Positions 51,511 to 61,612 are shown, counted from the first letter of the stretch. The stretch: DNA of 64,000 nucleotides from Paracoccaceae bacterium (GCA_021741245.1 JAIOYF010000001.1:248001-312000), one strand, 5' to 3'. The notes: a model not told the origin generated them from the sequence alone. Program-made: numbers and translations.

Positions 51511-51608
51511 GGGGGCTTATTGTTCTAAAGGTGTCGGAAAGCGCCGTGTCTGGGTGGACGTTGGCCCCGCTGCACCTTAGTTTGGGTGGGTAAGCGATGG
51601 GAAGTGCA

Positions 51609-53351
51609 ATGTCTGATACCCAAGAAAAGGCCTATCAGGTTCTTGCCCGGAAATACCGGCCAGAGACATTTGTCGATCTGGTCGGACAAGATGCCATGGT
51701 GCGCACCCTGAAAAACGCCTTTGCGGCGGATCGGATCGCGCAGGCCTTTATCATGACGGGTATTCGCGGCACCGGCAAAACCACCACCGCCCGCATCATT
51801 GCCAAGGGTTTGAACTGCGTGGGCCCCGATGGAACCGGCGGACCAACGACGGAGCCTTGTGGCAAATGTGATCAATGCGTTTCGATCATGGAGGGGCGCC
51901 ATGTCGATGTGATGGAGATGGACGCCGCCTCGCGCACAGGTGTGGGTGATATCCGTGAGATCATCGATTCCGTCCATTACCGGGCGGCCTCGGCGCGCTA
52001 CAAGATCTACATCATCGACGAAGTGCACATGCTGTCGACCAGCGCGTTCAATGCGCTGCTCAAAACGTTGGAGGAGCCGCCCTCCCATGTGAAGTTCATC
52101 TTTGCGACGACCGAAATCCGCAAGGTGCCAGTCACCGTTCTGTCGCGTTGTCAGCGCTTTGACCTGCGCCGGATCGAACCCGAGGTGATGCTGGCCCTAT
52201 TGCGTCGCATTGCCGGTGCCGAGGGCGCGAATATCACCGACGATGCGCTGGCCCTGATCACGCGGGCGGCCGAAGGCTCTGCCCGGGATGCGACCAGCCT
52301 ACTGGATCAGGCCATCAGCCATGGCGCAGGCGAAACCACGGCCGAGCAGGTGCGGGCCATGCTTGGCCTTGCCGATCGCGGGCGGGTGCTGGACCTGTTC
52401 GATCTGATCATGAAGGGCGATGCTGCGGCGGCGTTGACCGAAGTGGCGGGGCAATATGCCGATGGGGCCGATCCCATGGCCGTGTTGCGCGATCTGGCAG
52501 AAATCACGCATTGGATTTCGGTGATCAAGATCACCCCCCAAGCGGCCGATGATCCGACAACACCCCCCGATGAGCGCGCGCGCGGTTTGGATATGGCCGA
52601 GCGTTTGCCGATGCGGGTGCTGAGCCGGATGTGGCAGATGTTGCTCAAGGCGATTGAAGAGGTTGGTCTTGCCCCCAACGCCATGATGGCGGCCGAGATG
52701 GCGATCATCCGCCTGACCCATGTGGCCGACCTGCCCGACCCAGAGACGCTGATCAAGCGTTTGCAATCGCAACCATCGCCGGGGCCAATGCCGGGCGGTG
52801 CGCCTGCGGGTGGCGGTGGCACGGTGCATGGGTCGGTGATGCGCGCCCCCTCAGCCCCCATGCGAGGGCCATTGATGAACGGGGCCGGTCAGGTCATGGC
52901 CCTTGCCGCGCAAGAGCCGGTCTATGCCACATTCGAGGCCGTGATCGAGTTGATCCGCGCGCGACGGGATATGAAGCTGCTGTATGAGGTGGAAGAGGGG
53001 CTGCGTCTTGTCCGCTATTCGCCGGGGCGGATCGAATTTGAACCCTCTCCCACGGCGGCCAGCGACCTTGCCGCACGATTGGGCCAAAGTTTGCAGGGCT
53101 GGACGGGGCAACGCTGGGGCGTTTCTGTCGTGGCTGCGGGCGGCGCCCCCACGATTGCCGAGGTCCGCAATGAGGGCAAACGCAAAGCCGAGGCCGAGGC
53201 AATGGCCAACCCCTTGGTGATGGCGGTGATGGCGGCCTTTCCGGGCGCAAAGATTGCCGAAATAAGATCGGCTGAAGACCTGGTTCAGGCCGCCGCGGTT
53301 GAGGCGCTGCCTGAAGTAGAGGATGAATGGGATCCGTTTGAGGATGATTGA
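51609..53351 (+). CDS. dnaX: DNA polymerase III subunits gamma/tau
   Basis: The 580-residue clamp-loader ATPase has ARKYRPETFVDLVGQDAMVRTL, Walker A GIRGTGKTTTARI (near residue 48), zinc Cys C-x13-C-x2-C-x2-C beginning at LNCVGPDG, Walker B YIIDEVHML, and LSRCQRFDLRRI (SRC). The tau C-terminus is Gly/Pro-rich, then a folded domain. ATG 51609 has GGAAG upstream; 51597 is an alternative. It is followed by ybaB and recR, a widely conserved trio. Confidence 0.96.
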   Translation: MSDTQEKAYQVLARKYRPETFVDLVGQDAMVRTLKNAFAADRIAQAFIMTGIRGTGKTTTARIIAKGLNCVGPDGTGGPTTEPCGKCDQCVSIMEGRHVDVMEMDAASRTGVGDIREIIDSVHYRAASARYKIYIIDEVHMLSTSAFNALLKTLEEPPSHVKFIFATTEIRKVPVTVLSRCQRFDLRRIEPEVMLALLRRIAGAEGANITDDALALITRAAEGSARDATSLLDQAISHGAGETTAEQVRAMLGLADRGRVLDLFDLIMKGDAAAALTEVAGQYADGADPMAVLRDLAEITHWISVIKITPQAADDPTTPPDERARGLDMAERLPMRVLSRMWQMLLKAIEEVGLAPNAMMAAEMAIIRLTHVADLPDPETLIKRLQSQPSPGPMPGGAPAGGGGTVHGSVMRAPSAPMRGPLMNGAGQVMALAAQEPVYATFEAVIELIRARRDMKLLYEVEEGLRLVRYSPGRIEFEPSPTAASDLAARLGQSLQGWTGQRWGVSVVAAGGAPTIAEVRNEGKRKAEAEAMANPLVMAVMAAFPGAKIAEIRSAEDLVQAAAVEALPEVEDEWDPFEDD

Positions 53352-53363
53352 GGGGATATTGCG

Positions 53364-53717
53364 ATGCTGAAGGGTCTTGGCGGTTTGGGTGGACTTGGCG
53401 ATATGGCCAAGATGATGAAGGCCGCGCAGGAAATGCAGACGAAAATGGCCGAAATGCAAGACGAGCTGGCCAGAATCGTCGTTTTGGGTGAATCCGGTGC
53501 GGGGCTGGTAAAGGCGCGCGCCACGGCCAAGGGGGAATTGACCGGATTGGATATCGATCCGTCGATCTTTGTGGCTAGCGAAAAGGAAGTGGTCGAAGAC
53601 CTTATCCTTGCCGCCATCAAGGACGCGCAATCCAAGGCGTCAGAGCGCAGCCAGTCCGAAATGGCAAAGCTGACCGAAGGGTTGGGCTTGCCCGCAGGCA
53701 TGAAACTGCCGTTCTGA
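53364..53717 (+). CDS. YbaB/EbfC nucleoid-associated protein
   Basis: The 117-residue protein [38 protein letters not shown]...[21 protein letters not shown] fits the YbaB family, a tweezers-shaped dimeric DNA-binding protein. It lies 12 bp after dnaX and 11 bp before recR. Confidence 0.93.
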   Translation: MLKGLGGLGGLGDMAKMMKAAQEMQTKMAEMQDELARIVVLGESGAGLVKARATAKGELTGLDIDPSIFVASEKEVVEDLILAAIKDAQSKASERSQSEMAKLTEGLGLPAGMKLPF

Positions 53718-53728
53718 CGGGGGAACAC

Positions 53729-54328
53729 GTGTCGCAAGCGCCGCCTGATATCGAAGCTTTGATCGACCTGATGGCGCGCTTGCCCGGCCTTGGCCCGCGA
53801 TCGGGCCGTCGTGCCGTTCTTGCGCTTTTGAAAAAGCGCGAGGCGCTGATGGCCCCATTGGCACAGGCCATGGCGTCGGTCGTGCTCAAGGCGCGCGATT
53901 GCCGGGTTTGCGGGAATATCAGCACCGAAGAGGTCTGTGCCATCTGCAACGATCCGCGCCGACAGACCGGAGAGGTTTGCGTTGTCGAAGATGTGGCCGA
54001 CTTGTGGGCGATGGAACGTGGCGGTGCCTTTCGGGGCCGCTACCATGTGCTTGGCGGCACGCTAAGTGCCCTTGATGCCATCGGCCCGGAGGAGTTGCAC
54101 ATTCCGCAACTGGTCACGCGGGTGGTTGACGAAGGGATGACAGAAGTCATCCTAGCCCTGAACGCCACTGTCGATGGCCAGACCACCGCCCATTATATTG
54201 CCGACGCGCTTGCCGGTTCGGACGTTCAGATCACGACATTGGCCCAGGGCGTGCCCATTGGTGGCGAATTGGACTATCTGGACGATGGGACCATCGGTGC
54301 GGCGCTCAGGGCGCGAAAACGGGTTTAG
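53729..54328 (+). CDS. recR: Recombination protein RecR
   Basis: The 199-residue protein has helix-hairpin-helix [21 protein letters not shown], a C4 zinc finger [16 protein letters not shown], and a Toprim domain [13 protein letters not shown] and [19 protein letters not shown]. It works with RecO/RecF to load RecA at gaps. It starts with GTG 53729. This is the third gene of dnaX-ybaB-recR. Confidence 0.95.
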   Translation: MSQAPPDIEALIDLMARLPGLGPRSGRRAVLALLKKREALMAPLAQAMASVVLKARDCRVCGNISTEEVCAICNDPRRQTGEVCVVEDVADLWAMERGGAFRGRYHVLGGTLSALDAIGPEELHIPQLVTRVVDEGMTEVILALNATVDGQTTAHYIADALAGSDVQITTLAQGVPIGGELDYLDDGTIGAALRARKRV

Positions 54329-54518
54329 ACCCCGCGCGTTATTTCGCGCTTTTTCCCATGTCTGCCAACTTGAGTTAAGATCAAGAAAGTGCACATTTGT
54401 TAGAAGAATCGGGTCGGTACAATTTAATCATTTACCATTTTGACGGGCGTATCGCCCACCGACCCTGATGGTAGGAAGTAAGTCGTTGTCGTTGCGGCAA
54501 CCACACCATTGGGATGAA

Positions 54519-55406
54519 ATGCGCATTCAATTCGTGAACGGCACCAAACTTGACCTTACTTGGCATGAAGTGCAGCGGATGTTTTGGCATCCATCCTTTG
54601 TGGCTTTGGTTTTGGTGATCAGCGCAATCATCATCTTGCTGCGCCCCTATGGTGATCTGGTCCAGTTCAACGCGATGAGCCTGACGCTGTTCTATGCAAA
54701 TGGGATCGTTACCTTCATGGCGCTGTTGGTCGCATTGGTTTACGCCCTTTACCGATTGGGAAAGACCATCATCACGGCGGTGATCATCAGCTTTGCTGTC
54801 ACATTGGCAACCCTGTGGGGGTTGGCGTTCGGCGTCTTGCTGGGTGCCGATGTGCCGCGTGCCATGGATTTCGTTCTGGTGGCGGGGTTCAATCTGACCT
54901 TTGTCCTTTTGGGCGAATTGGTGCTGTCCACTTTTCTGTTGCGCCGCATTCTGAAAGACATCCTCGCACCGGCGGCACGAACGCAGTTTGCGTCCTTTAT
55001 GACCGATACGGCGGGTGGCCTTCACATCCTCGCCCGCCCCCCACCTGTTCGCGAGGTGGACTTGCTGGGGCGGCGGTTCGCTGCCAATCAGATCATGTGC
55101 CTTCAGGCCGAGGAACACTATGTCCTGATCACCCTGAGGGATGCTCAAACCCAGTTGTTGCGCGGCAAGTTTTCAGATGCGGTGACGGTCCTCTCTGATG
55201 TGGATGGCAAACGCATTCATCGCAGTCATTGGATTGCGGCTGATGCCGTGGCCGGGTGGCGCGCTGATCGGTCGGGGCATATCATCGTGACGTGTTTTGG
55301 CAAGGATCTACCCGTGGCCCGCAATCGCCAGCAAGAGGTGCGGGCATGGGCCGAGGCCATCATGGATCGGCCGACAAATGAAAAGGCACCCGCAAAGGGT
55401 GCCTGA
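54519..55406 (+). CDS. Membrane-anchored LytTR DNA-binding regulator
   Basis: The ~295-residue protein has an N-terminal half with four membrane segments (FVALVLVISAIIILL, LYANGIVTFMALLVALVYALY, ITAVIISFAVTLATLWGLAFGVLL, FVLVAGFNLTFVLLGELVL). The C-terminal LytTR domain is ANQIMCLQAEEHYVLITLRDAQTQLLRGKFSDAVTVL and RIHRSHWIAADAVAGWR. It probably couples a membrane signal to transcription without a response-regulator receiver. ATG 54519 is preferred over 54468. Targets are unknown. Confidence 0.85.
   Translation: MRIQFVNGTKLDLTWHEVQRMFWHPSFVALVLVISAIIILLRPYGDLVQFNAMSLTLFYANGIVTFMALLVALVYALYRLGKTIITAVIISFAVTLATLWGLAFGVLLGADVPRAMDFVLVAGFNLTFVLLGELVLSTFLLRRILKDILAPAARTQFASFMTDTAGGLHILARPPPVREVDLLGRRFAANQIMCLQAEEHYVLITLRDAQTQLLRGKFSDAVTVLSDVDGKRIHRSHWIAADAVAGWRADRSGHIIVTCFGKDLPVARNRQQEVRAWAEAIMDRPTNEKAPAKGA
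55384..55404. terminator. Hairpin at the end of the LytTR gene
   Basis: AGGCACCC-GCAAA-GGGTGCCT forms an 8-bp stem overlapping the last codons (APAKGA-stop). The run after it is short (CATTT), so this is a weak or bidirectional terminator between the convergent LytTR and trcR genes. Confidence 0.5.
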
Positions 55407-55431
55407 TCATTTCGCCTGACTTGCGCGGGGA

Positions 55432-56187
55432 TCAGCGGCGTGGATCGTCGTCATCCTCGTCTTCATCATCGTCGCCATGTGGCAAGTTGAAGAAGCTGTC
55501 GGCATCAGAGAAATCGGCAGGCTTTTCCTCTTGCTCGGTGCGGGTGAAATTCTCCAGCCCAGCAAAGGAAGACGGCATCTTTGGCTCTGACGACATGCCA
55601 AGCGACTGCTCGGTCGAAACCAGCTTGCGGCGTTCGTCATCGCTCATCACGACGCCTTCTGCGGCGCGGCGACGGACAGCGGCCTGAACGGCGGCATCCA
55701 ATTCCGACTGCTTGCACAACCCAAGCGCCACAGGGTCAACTGGCGTGATATTGTTGATATTCCAGTGTGAGCGTTCACGGATCGACAGGATCGTCGGCTT
55801 GGTGGTGCCGACCAGTTTCCCGATTGCCCCATCTGACAGCTCCGGGTGGAATTTCACCAACCACAGGATTGATGCCGGGCGATCTTGCCGCTTGGACAAG
55901 GGTGTGTAACGCGGGCCGCGACGCTTTTCCTCACCAACAGCAGAGGCGATAAACTTCAGCTTCAGCTTGTAAAGTGGGTCTTTCTGGCCACGTTCGATTT
56001 CAATGGCATCCAACTGGTTGTTGCCAACCGGATCAAACCCCTTGACCCCGGGGGCCACATCCCCATCCGCAATGCCTTGAATTTCCAACTCGTGCATCCC
56101 GCAGAAATCCGCAATCTGCTTGAAGGAAAGCGTCGTGTTGTCCACCAACCAGACGGCAGTGGCCTTGGCCATGAGTGGTTTGTTCAT
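55432..56187 (-). CDS. trcR: Cell-cycle transcriptional regulator TrcR (DUF1013)
   Basis: The 251-residue protein MNKPLMAKATAVWLVDNTTLSFKQIADFCGMHELEIQGIADGD has a helix-turn-helix-like start. The core RPASILWLVKFHPELSDGAIGKLVGTTKPTILSIRERSHWN is diagnostic for DUF1013. The tail is strongly acidic (GDDDEDEDDDDPRR). It is characterised in alphaproteobacteria as an RNA-polymerase-associated regulator linked to the CtrA cell-cycle network. Confidence 0.9.
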   Translation of the reverse strand: MNKPLMAKATAVWLVDNTTLSFKQIADFCGMHELEIQGIADGDVAPGVKGFDPVGNNQLDAIEIERGQKDPLYKLKLKFIASAVGEEKRRGPRYTPLSKRQDRPASILWLVKFHPELSDGAIGKLVGTTKPTILSIRERSHWNINNITPVDPVALGLCKQSELDAAVQAAVRRRAAEGVVMSDDERRKLVSTEQSLGMSSEPKMPSSFAGLENFTRTEQEEKPADFSDADSFFNLPHGDDDEDEDDDDPRR

Positions 56188-56312
56188 GCCTCACTCCTTT
56201 ACAAATCTTTCCCGAGCCGGGAAAACGGCTGCGGGCCTTGGCCCGCGATTTCCACGATGTCGGGGAATTCAGTGTGGCATATAGTCAGTTTTTGGGTAAA
56301 GGGGAAGGGAAA

Positions 56313-56954
56313 ATGCGCATTCTGATGGCCGCCATTATGGCCTTTTGTCTGTTTGCTGGCACAGCCCGCGCCGATGGGGAGCCTGCCGGGGATTTTGATT
56401 ACTACGTGATGTCCTTGTCGTGGTCGTCAAATTGGTGTGCTTTGGAAGGGGACGCCCGGCGCGATCCCCAATGTGACACAGGGTCAGGGACGACCTTTGT
56501 TCTGCACGGGCTTTGGCCGCAATATGAAAACGGATGGCCAAGTTATTGTCGCACGGTCGCGCGTGACCCATCCCGCACAGAAACGGCCGCTATGGCAGAT
56601 GTTTTTGGTGGGGCGGGGGCCGCGTTTTACCAATGGAAAAAGCATGGTCGCTGTTCAGGTCTGGCGTCGCGAGATTATTTTGCCCTGGCGCGCAAAGCGT
56701 TTGGATCTTTCAAAATTGCGCCCGTTTTCTCAAAGATAAACAAGGATTTGAAGGTTCCAGCGGCCGTGGTCGAGGGCGCTTTCCTTGAGGCCAATCCCGG
56801 CCTGCTGCGCGATCAGGTGACGGTCACCTGTGCCCGTGGCATGATCCAAGAGGTGCGGATCTGCCTGACACCAGACCTGCAGCCCCGCCGCTGTGGTGCG
56901 GATGCCATTCGGGACTGCACGCTGCAAGACGCGGTTTTGGAGGCTGTTCGCTAA
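56313..56954 (+). CDS. Ribonuclease T2 family protein, secreted
   Basis: The 213-residue precursor has a signal peptide (MRILMAAIMAFCLFAGTARA). CAS I TFVLHGLWPQ carries the first catalytic His. CAS II reads FYQWKKHGRCSG: the second His and Lys are present, but the usual Glu (HEWxKHG) is Gln. Several Cys fit the disulfide set. It likely degrades periplasmic or external RNA, if still active. ATG 56313 follows GGGAAGGGAAA. Confidence 0.85.
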   Translation: MRILMAAIMAFCLFAGTARADGEPAGDFDYYVMSLSWSSNWCALEGDARRDPQCDTGSGTTFVLHGLWPQYENGWPSYCRTVARDPSRTETAAMADVFGGAGAAFYQWKKHGRCSGLASRDYFALARKAFGSFKIAPVFSKINKDLKVPAAVVEGAFLEANPGLLRDQVTVTCARGMIQEVRICLTPDLQPRRCGADAIRDCTLQDAVLEAVR

Positions 56955-57943
56955 CCCTCGACCTTCAAAACGATTTTGCCCGTGTGGCCCGAGCTTTCCA
57001 GGCGGCTGTGTGCAGCGGCGGCCTCAACCAACGGAAATTCACTGTCGATGACGGGCGCAAAGTGTCCGGCGGCAATCATCGGCCAGACATGCGCCTCAAC
57101 CTCGCGCGCGATCAGCGCCTTGGCTGCGTCCGATTGCGGGCGCAAGGTGGACCCGGTGATGGTCAGCCGGCGCATCATCACCTCGGCAAAGTTCACCTCG
57201 ACTTTCGGGCCCTGCAAGAAGGCGATCTGAACAAGCCGGCCATCATCGGCCAGCGTGCGGATGTTGCGGGGCAAATAGCTGCCACCGACCATATCCAGAA
57301 TCAGATTCGCACCCCCTTCGGCCTGTATGGCCGCGGCCCAATCTTCGGTCTTGTAATTGAACGCCTGTTCCGCCCCCAGCGCCTTGCAGGCCAGAACCTT
57401 TTCGTCGGTTCCAGCGGTGGTGAAAACACGCGCGCCAAGCGCCTTTGCAATCTGGATGGCCGTTGTACCGATCCCGGAGGAGCCGCCATGCACCAAGAAC
57501 CGCTCGCCCGCCTTCAACTGCCCGCGCATGACGATATTCGACCATACGGTAAAACATGTCTCAGGCAGGCAGGCCGCTGCTTGCAGCCCCATTCCGGCGG
57601 GAACGGGCAGGGCATGGGCCTCATGTGTGGCCACATATTCCGCATAGCCGCCACCGGGCAAAAGGGCGGTCACCTGATCGCCGATCTTCCATCGGGTGAC
57701 GTTGGGGCCAATCTCCACCACGGTGCCCGAGGCTTCCAGCCCCGGTAGGGGCGAGGCGCTGGGGGGCGGCGCATAAGAGCCCGCACGTTGCAGCGCATCG
57801 GGGCGGTTCACGCCAGCATAGGCCACACGGATGATGATCTGCCCATGGCGTGGCACGGGAACGGGGAGGGTAGCAGGGCGAAGAACCTCCGGGCCGCCGG
57901 GTTCCGAGATTTCGACGGCACTCATCGTATGGGACAGGGACAT
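56951..57943 (-). CDS. NAD(P)H-quinone oxidoreductase, PIG3-like
   Basis: The 330-residue medium-chain dehydrogenase has AYAGVNRPDALQRAGSY, LEASGTVVEIGPNV, ALLPGGGYAEYVATHE, NADPH-binding VHGGSSGIGTTAIQIAKALGARVFTTAGTDEK and a C-terminal HTGKIVLKV. No catalytic zinc Cys/His set is seen, fitting the zeta-crystallin/PIG3 quinone reductases. Its stop overlaps the RNase T2 stop tail to tail. Confidence 0.9.
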   Translation of the reverse strand: MSLSHTMSAVEISEPGGPEVLRPATLPVPVPRHGQIIIRVAYAGVNRPDALQRAGSYAPPPSASPLPGLEASGTVVEIGPNVTRWKIGDQVTALLPGGGYAEYVATHEAHALPVPAGMGLQAAACLPETCFTVWSNIVMRGQLKAGERFLVHGGSSGIGTTAIQIAKALGARVFTTAGTDEKVLACKALGAEQAFNYKTEDWAAAIQAEGGANLILDMVGGSYLPRNIRTLADDGRLVQIAFLQGPKVEVNFAEVMMRRLTITGSTLRPQSDAAKALIAREVEAHVWPMIAAGHFAPVIDSEFPLVEAAAAHSRLESSGHTGKIVLKVEG

Positions 57944-57958
57944 TCGGGGGGGGGCCTT

Positions 57959-58669
57959 TCAGCGAAAGCGGTCCATCATTTTGCCAGGCAGATCGTCGGG
58001 GACCATTGGCTTTCGAACCTTTTCCATCAGTTTCATCGGTCCGGCAAGTAGGGCCTTTGACAAAGGATTGTCCCGCAGGCCAGCTTTAATCTTTTCGATC
58101 TGCATCACATTGTCGATCCGGCGATCCAGAAAATCCCATGTGGCCTGATGATCGGTGCTGTCATCGCCCAGCCAAAACAGAACCGTCGCCGAATAGACGG
58201 CCGAAAGGGTTGTGCGCTTGGAGTACCAGTTGATATCGTCGCTGGTGTCACCAAGGGCAGACCAAATGGCGTCTGCCGTGCCCCAAATGGCACGCGCGCC
58301 CTCTGCGGCATGATGGGGCAGGGCAAACAGGGTTGTACCTCGGCGCACGGCCTCTTTGTCATCCACGGCCTCCAGCCTGTAGCGGATGGCGGTTGCGATG
58401 CGGTCCCGATACCGCAGGGCGGACAGATCGGACTGGGCCAGTCGTTCTTGCATCAGCCTGTCGCCGCGCCTGTGGTAGGCAAGCGCCAGATCCAGGCCCG
58501 CACGCGGATAGATCGCCTTTGCCAGTCCCGCGTCGATGCCCGAATCGGTCAGGGCAGCGCGAAAGGTTGTATCGGTCCATCCATCAAACGGCACGTGCAG
58601 CAAAGCGGCATCCAAAATGCGTTCAGCGGCCGTATGCATGGAATTGTCGGTATCCATCTGATGCTCCAT
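57959..58669 (-). CDS. COQ9 family ubiquinone biosynthesis protein
   Basis: The 236-residue helical protein has a TetR-like fold without DNA binding: AAERILDAALLHVPFDGWTDTTFRAALTDSGID, ALFALPHHAAEGARAIWGTADAIWSALGD, DINWYSKRTTLSAVYSATVLFWLGDDS. COQ9 binds lipids and supports the COQ7 hydroxylation step. It is divergent from rpsU, a common alphaproteobacterial arrangement. Confidence 0.92.
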   Translation of the reverse strand: MEHQMDTDNSMHTAAERILDAALLHVPFDGWTDTTFRAALTDSGIDAGLAKAIYPRAGLDLALAYHRRGDRLMQERLAQSDLSALRYRDRIATAIRYRLEAVDDKEAVRRGTTLFALPHHAAEGARAIWGTADAIWSALGDTSDDINWYSKRTTLSAVYSATVLFWLGDDSTDHQATWDFLDRRIDNVMQIEKIKAGLRDNPLSKALLAGPMKLMEKVRKPMVPDDLPGKMMDRFR

Positions 58670-58765
58670 TTGTCAGGGCGGTGGACAGGGGGGCCCGCCT
58701 TTGTTATAGCGCGTTTTGCCTGCACACATAGTGCAACTCTAACTTAGGAAGGTGGTGACAACCAC

Positions 58766-58972
58766 ATGCAGGTCAGTGTCCGCGACAATAACGTCGAACA
58801 GGCCCTTCGGGCCCTTAAGAAAAAGCTCCAGCGCGAAGGCGTTTTTCGGGAAATGAAGCTTAAGCAACATTTCGAAAAGCCCTCCGTTAAAAAAGCGCGC
58901 GAGCAAGCCGAAGCGGTCCGCCGTGCGCGCAAACTCGCGCGTAAAAAGGCGCAGCGCGAAGGCGCAGTCTAA
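58766..58972 (+). CDS. rpsU: 30S ribosomal protein S21
   Basis: The 68-residue basic protein [56 protein letters not shown] is a full-length S21. The upstream GGAAGGTGGTGA is a long Shine-Dalgarno sequence. A strong terminator follows. Confidence 0.97.
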   Translation: MQVSVRDNNVEQALRALKKKLQREGVFREMKLKQHFEKPSVKKAREQAEAVRRARKLARKKAQREGAV

Positions 58973-59025
58973 GGCGTTAAAGCACGCATACTGGATGGGT
59001 GGCGCAAGTCGCCCGTCAGACGATC

Positions 59026-59056
59026 AACCCCCGCGCCACAGGCTCGGGGGTTTTTT
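59026..59056 (+). terminator. Rho-independent terminator of rpsU
   Basis: AACCCCCG (59026-59033) pairs with CGGGGGTT (59045-59052), and a run of six T follows from 59051. It lies 54 bp after the rpsU stop. Confidence 0.88.
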
Positions 59057-59073
59057 GTTGGTCCACAGGCTCG

Positions 59074-60795
59074 CTACGCCATCCGCCTGAATGTGAAATC
59101 TGGTCTGGCAGGGGCATGGCGTTGCGTCAGATTGAAATGCGACACAAGGTTGATCATGCCGAAGGTGACCTGATCAAGGGACTGGCATGCGGCCGTCGTC
59201 TCTTCGAACATCGAGGCATTTTGCTGGGTAACCCTATCAAGGTCAGCGATGGCTGCATTCATTTCGGACAAGGATTGCGCTTGATCCGTGGCTGTGGCCG
59301 CAATTGACGCGACTTGCTCGGCGGCGGCGGCGACGCTGTCGGTAATGCGGGTAAGCGCCTCACCGGTTTTGATGACCAGATCAACCCCATCCTTGACCTG
59401 TGACCCCGATTCCAGGATGAGCGAGGTAATTTCTTTAGCCGCGTCAGAGCAGCGTTGTGCCAAGGCGCGGACTTCCGAGGCCACAACCGCAAAGCCGCGA
59501 CCCGCCTCGCCCGCGCGGGCCGCTTCAACCCCTGCGTTCAGGGCCAACAGGTTTGTCTGAAAGGCAATTTCATCGATCACCGAATTGATATGGGCAATCT
59601 TTTTTGAGCTTTCAGCGATGCGTTGCATGGACAGCATGGCCTGTTGAACCACTGGCGCGCTTTCCATGGCATCAGCCCGCGCCCGCGACGTGCTGCTTTC
59701 GGCATTCGACGCGAGTTTTGCCGATTGCCTGACGCTTGTGGTGAATTCGGTCATGGCGGCCGATGTTTGTTCCAGGGTTGCGGCCTGTCGCTCGGTGCGG
59801 GTGGCCAAGTCACCGGCGGCGGCGTTTATGGCGCTGGCCTCGCCACGGATTTGTCCCGAGACATCGGCAACCTGACCAATGACCTCGCTCAGTTTGGAAA
59901 CGGCAGAGTTGAAATCGCGGCGCAGGTCCTCGTACCCCTCGGGGAAGGTTGTGGGCAAGGTGACCGACAGGTCCCCGCCAGACAGGCGCGCCAAGGCGCC
60001 ACGCAGGCTGGAGACCACGTCCATCTGAGCTTTGGCATGGGCGTCACGAATGGCCTGTTCCTCGGCCTGCGACTTGAGGGCTTGCGCATGTGCCATTGCA
60101 GCCCGGTGTTGTTCTTCATGCGCCCGCGCCTGCGCTGCCTCGGCCTTTTTTCGCATGTCATCGGCGTGTTGACGCTGGTCTTCGGCACTTTCCTGCGCCT
60201 CTTTCGCCTGCTTCAGGGCCGCTTCGGTGGAACGCTGCGCGTCCGCCAAAGCGGCTTCCCGCTCCAGCGCGGCGTTGGTCATGCGCTGTCGAATGAGGAC
60301 GGCGACGATAAGGGCGGCGGTTTCAACGGCGACGATCGCCCCATGAAACAGGGTCCGCATCACATTCCCGACAAGGTCGGTTGAGGGATAGATCAAACCG
60401 GGCATCAAAAGGCTTAGCGACAGGTGATGCAGCACGATCACCGCCGCGCCCAGAAGAATCGCGCGCACGTCCACAAGAATGACAAGGATGGCGAGGGTGG
60501 CAAAAAAGGTCATGTGCATGTCAACCTGCCATGGCTGCCCTGCAAGTGCCGCAGTGATGGCTATTGGCTGCCCCACAATGCCAAGGGAAACACCAATGCG
60601 CGCCGTAGGCCCATCCGAGCGACAGCCGAGCCAGCCAAGCGCGATAAAGACCGCAGAGAGGATCCCGGACAGCAAAAGCCCATTGCCGCACCACCATGAC
60701 AGCGCCATCGTAAGCGGCAAGAAAGCCGATGTGCAAACAAGCAAACCCCGGCAAATATTGGATGTATCGGCGTTATTTGCATTTTGGTCAGACAT
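59074..60795 (-). CDS. Methyl-accepting chemotaxis protein
   Basis: The 573-residue protein (ATG 60795, MSDQNANN) has an N-terminal membrane region with about six segments and no periplasmic ligand domain. A long helical linker rich in Ala/Gln/Glu (residues 190-260) and a HAMP-like segment ([29 protein letters not shown]) follow. The signalling hairpin is [42 protein letters not shown]. It probably senses something in or near the membrane. Confidence 0.92.
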   Translation of the reverse strand: MSDQNANNADTSNICRGLLVCTSAFLPLTMALSWWCGNGLLLSGILSAVFIALGWLGCRSDGPTARIGVSLGIVGQPIAITAALAGQPWQVDMHMTFFATLAILVILVDVRAILLGAAVIVLHHLSLSLLMPGLIYPSTDLVGNVMRTLFHGAIVAVETAALIVAVLIRQRMTNAALEREAALADAQRSTEAALKQAKEAQESAEDQRQHADDMRKKAEAAQARAHEEQHRAAMAHAQALKSQAEEQAIRDAHAKAQMDVVSSLRGALARLSGGDLSVTLPTTFPEGYEDLRRDFNSAVSKLSEVIGQVADVSGQIRGEASAINAAAGDLATRTERQAATLEQTSAAMTEFTTSVRQSAKLASNAESSTSRARADAMESAPVVQQAMLSMQRIAESSKKIAHINSVIDEIAFQTNLLALNAGVEAARAGEAGRGFAVVASEVRALAQRCSDAAKEITSLILESGSQVKDGVDLVIKTGEALTRITDSVAAAAEQVASIAATATDQAQSLSEMNAAIADLDRVTQQNASMFEETTAACQSLDQVTFGMINLVSHFNLTQRHAPARPDFTFRRMA

Positions 60796-61085
60796 CAGTT
60801 TGTTCCACAAAGTTGTGCGACGACGCTTCCATCCCGGACGGCCCAGATGCCACGGGCCAATAGATTCTCCGAAAACCCCGGATCGCCGCTTTCAGCCAGA
60901 ACCGCAAAGGGGCTTTGGAATGGGCCGATCAACCGGCCGCCCAAGGCGGTAATGATGCCTGCCGTATCCATCCAAGGGGGCGCGATCACGAGGGCAATCG
61001 GCCCGTTTGGTGGCCGGGCAAGTGCTGCCCCAAAAGGGGCAAGAAGGCCAAGGCCCAATCCGGCGAAAATCAGTAAGCGTCCCAT
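60795..61085 (-). CDS. Small secreted or membrane protein, unknown
   Basis: The 96-residue protein has an N-terminal signal or anchor ([20 protein letters not shown]). The mature part contains [35 protein letters not shown] and one Cys near the end. Its stop overlaps the chemoreceptor start, so the two are co-translated; it may be an accessory to that receptor. No family is recognised. Confidence 0.65.
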   Translation of the reverse strand: MGRLLIFAGLGLGLLAPFGAALARPPNGPIALVIAPPWMDTAGIITALGGRLIGPFQSPFAVLAESGDPGFSENLLARGIWAVRDGSVVAQLCGTN

Positions 61086-61153
61086 GTAAACCCCCAGATT
61101 GCGTCACTGCAGGGGTAACGGGATTCGATTAAGATTCAGAAAATCACAGCCGC

Positions 61154-61612
61154 TTACACAGACATTGCCGTGGTCTTGAACACGGTCCGTAGCGCGAAAG
61201 AGCTTTGCATTTGCCGCACTCCCGGCAAGCGCGATAGAAACTGGCGGTGGATACGGGCAAAATCCTCGGTGTCTTCGACCATGATTTTAAGCAAATAGTC
61301 CGCAGTTCCCGCCATGAGGTGACATTCAAGGATGTGGGGGATGCGCGCGACCTCGCGCTCAAAGGCATCAAGCAGTTCTTCGGCCTGACCTTCGAGTGTG
61401 ATTTCCACAAAGACTGTCGTTGCGCGCCCGAGTTTTCTTGCATCCAGAAGCGCAACGAAAGCCGCGATATACCCTTCTTCCTCCAGCCGCTGGGTCCGGC
61501 GATGACAGGCCGAGGGGGACAGGTTCACCCGCTCTGACAGATCGGCATTCGTGATCCGCCCTTCTTTTTGCAAGACATTCAAGATGCGACGGTCGGTTGC
61601 GTCAAGGTCCAT
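61154..61612 (-). CDS. Lrp/AsnC family regulator
   Basis: The 152-residue protein has helix-turn-helix DATDRRILNVLQKEGRITNADLSERVNLSPSACHRRTQRLEEEGYI and a RAM ligand domain (FVEITLEGQAEELLDAFEREVARIPHILECHLMAGTADYLLKIMVED). It is divergent from ald across ~145 bp. In related bacteria the adjacent Lrp (AldR-like) senses alanine and controls alanine dehydrogenase, so that is the likely job. Confidence 0.92.
   Translation of the reverse strand: MDLDATDRRILNVLQKEGRITNADLSERVNLSPSACHRRTQRLEEEGYIAAFVALLDARKLGRATTVFVEITLEGQAEELLDAFEREVARIPHILECHLMAGTADYLLKIMVEDTEDFARIHRQFLSRLPGVRQMQSSFALRTVFKTTAMSV

Noticed and set aside
51511-51608. SRP RNA (ffs) upstream of dnaX
   Set aside because: The conserved GGTCAGG...GGAAGG...GCAGC pattern is not present in this spacer.
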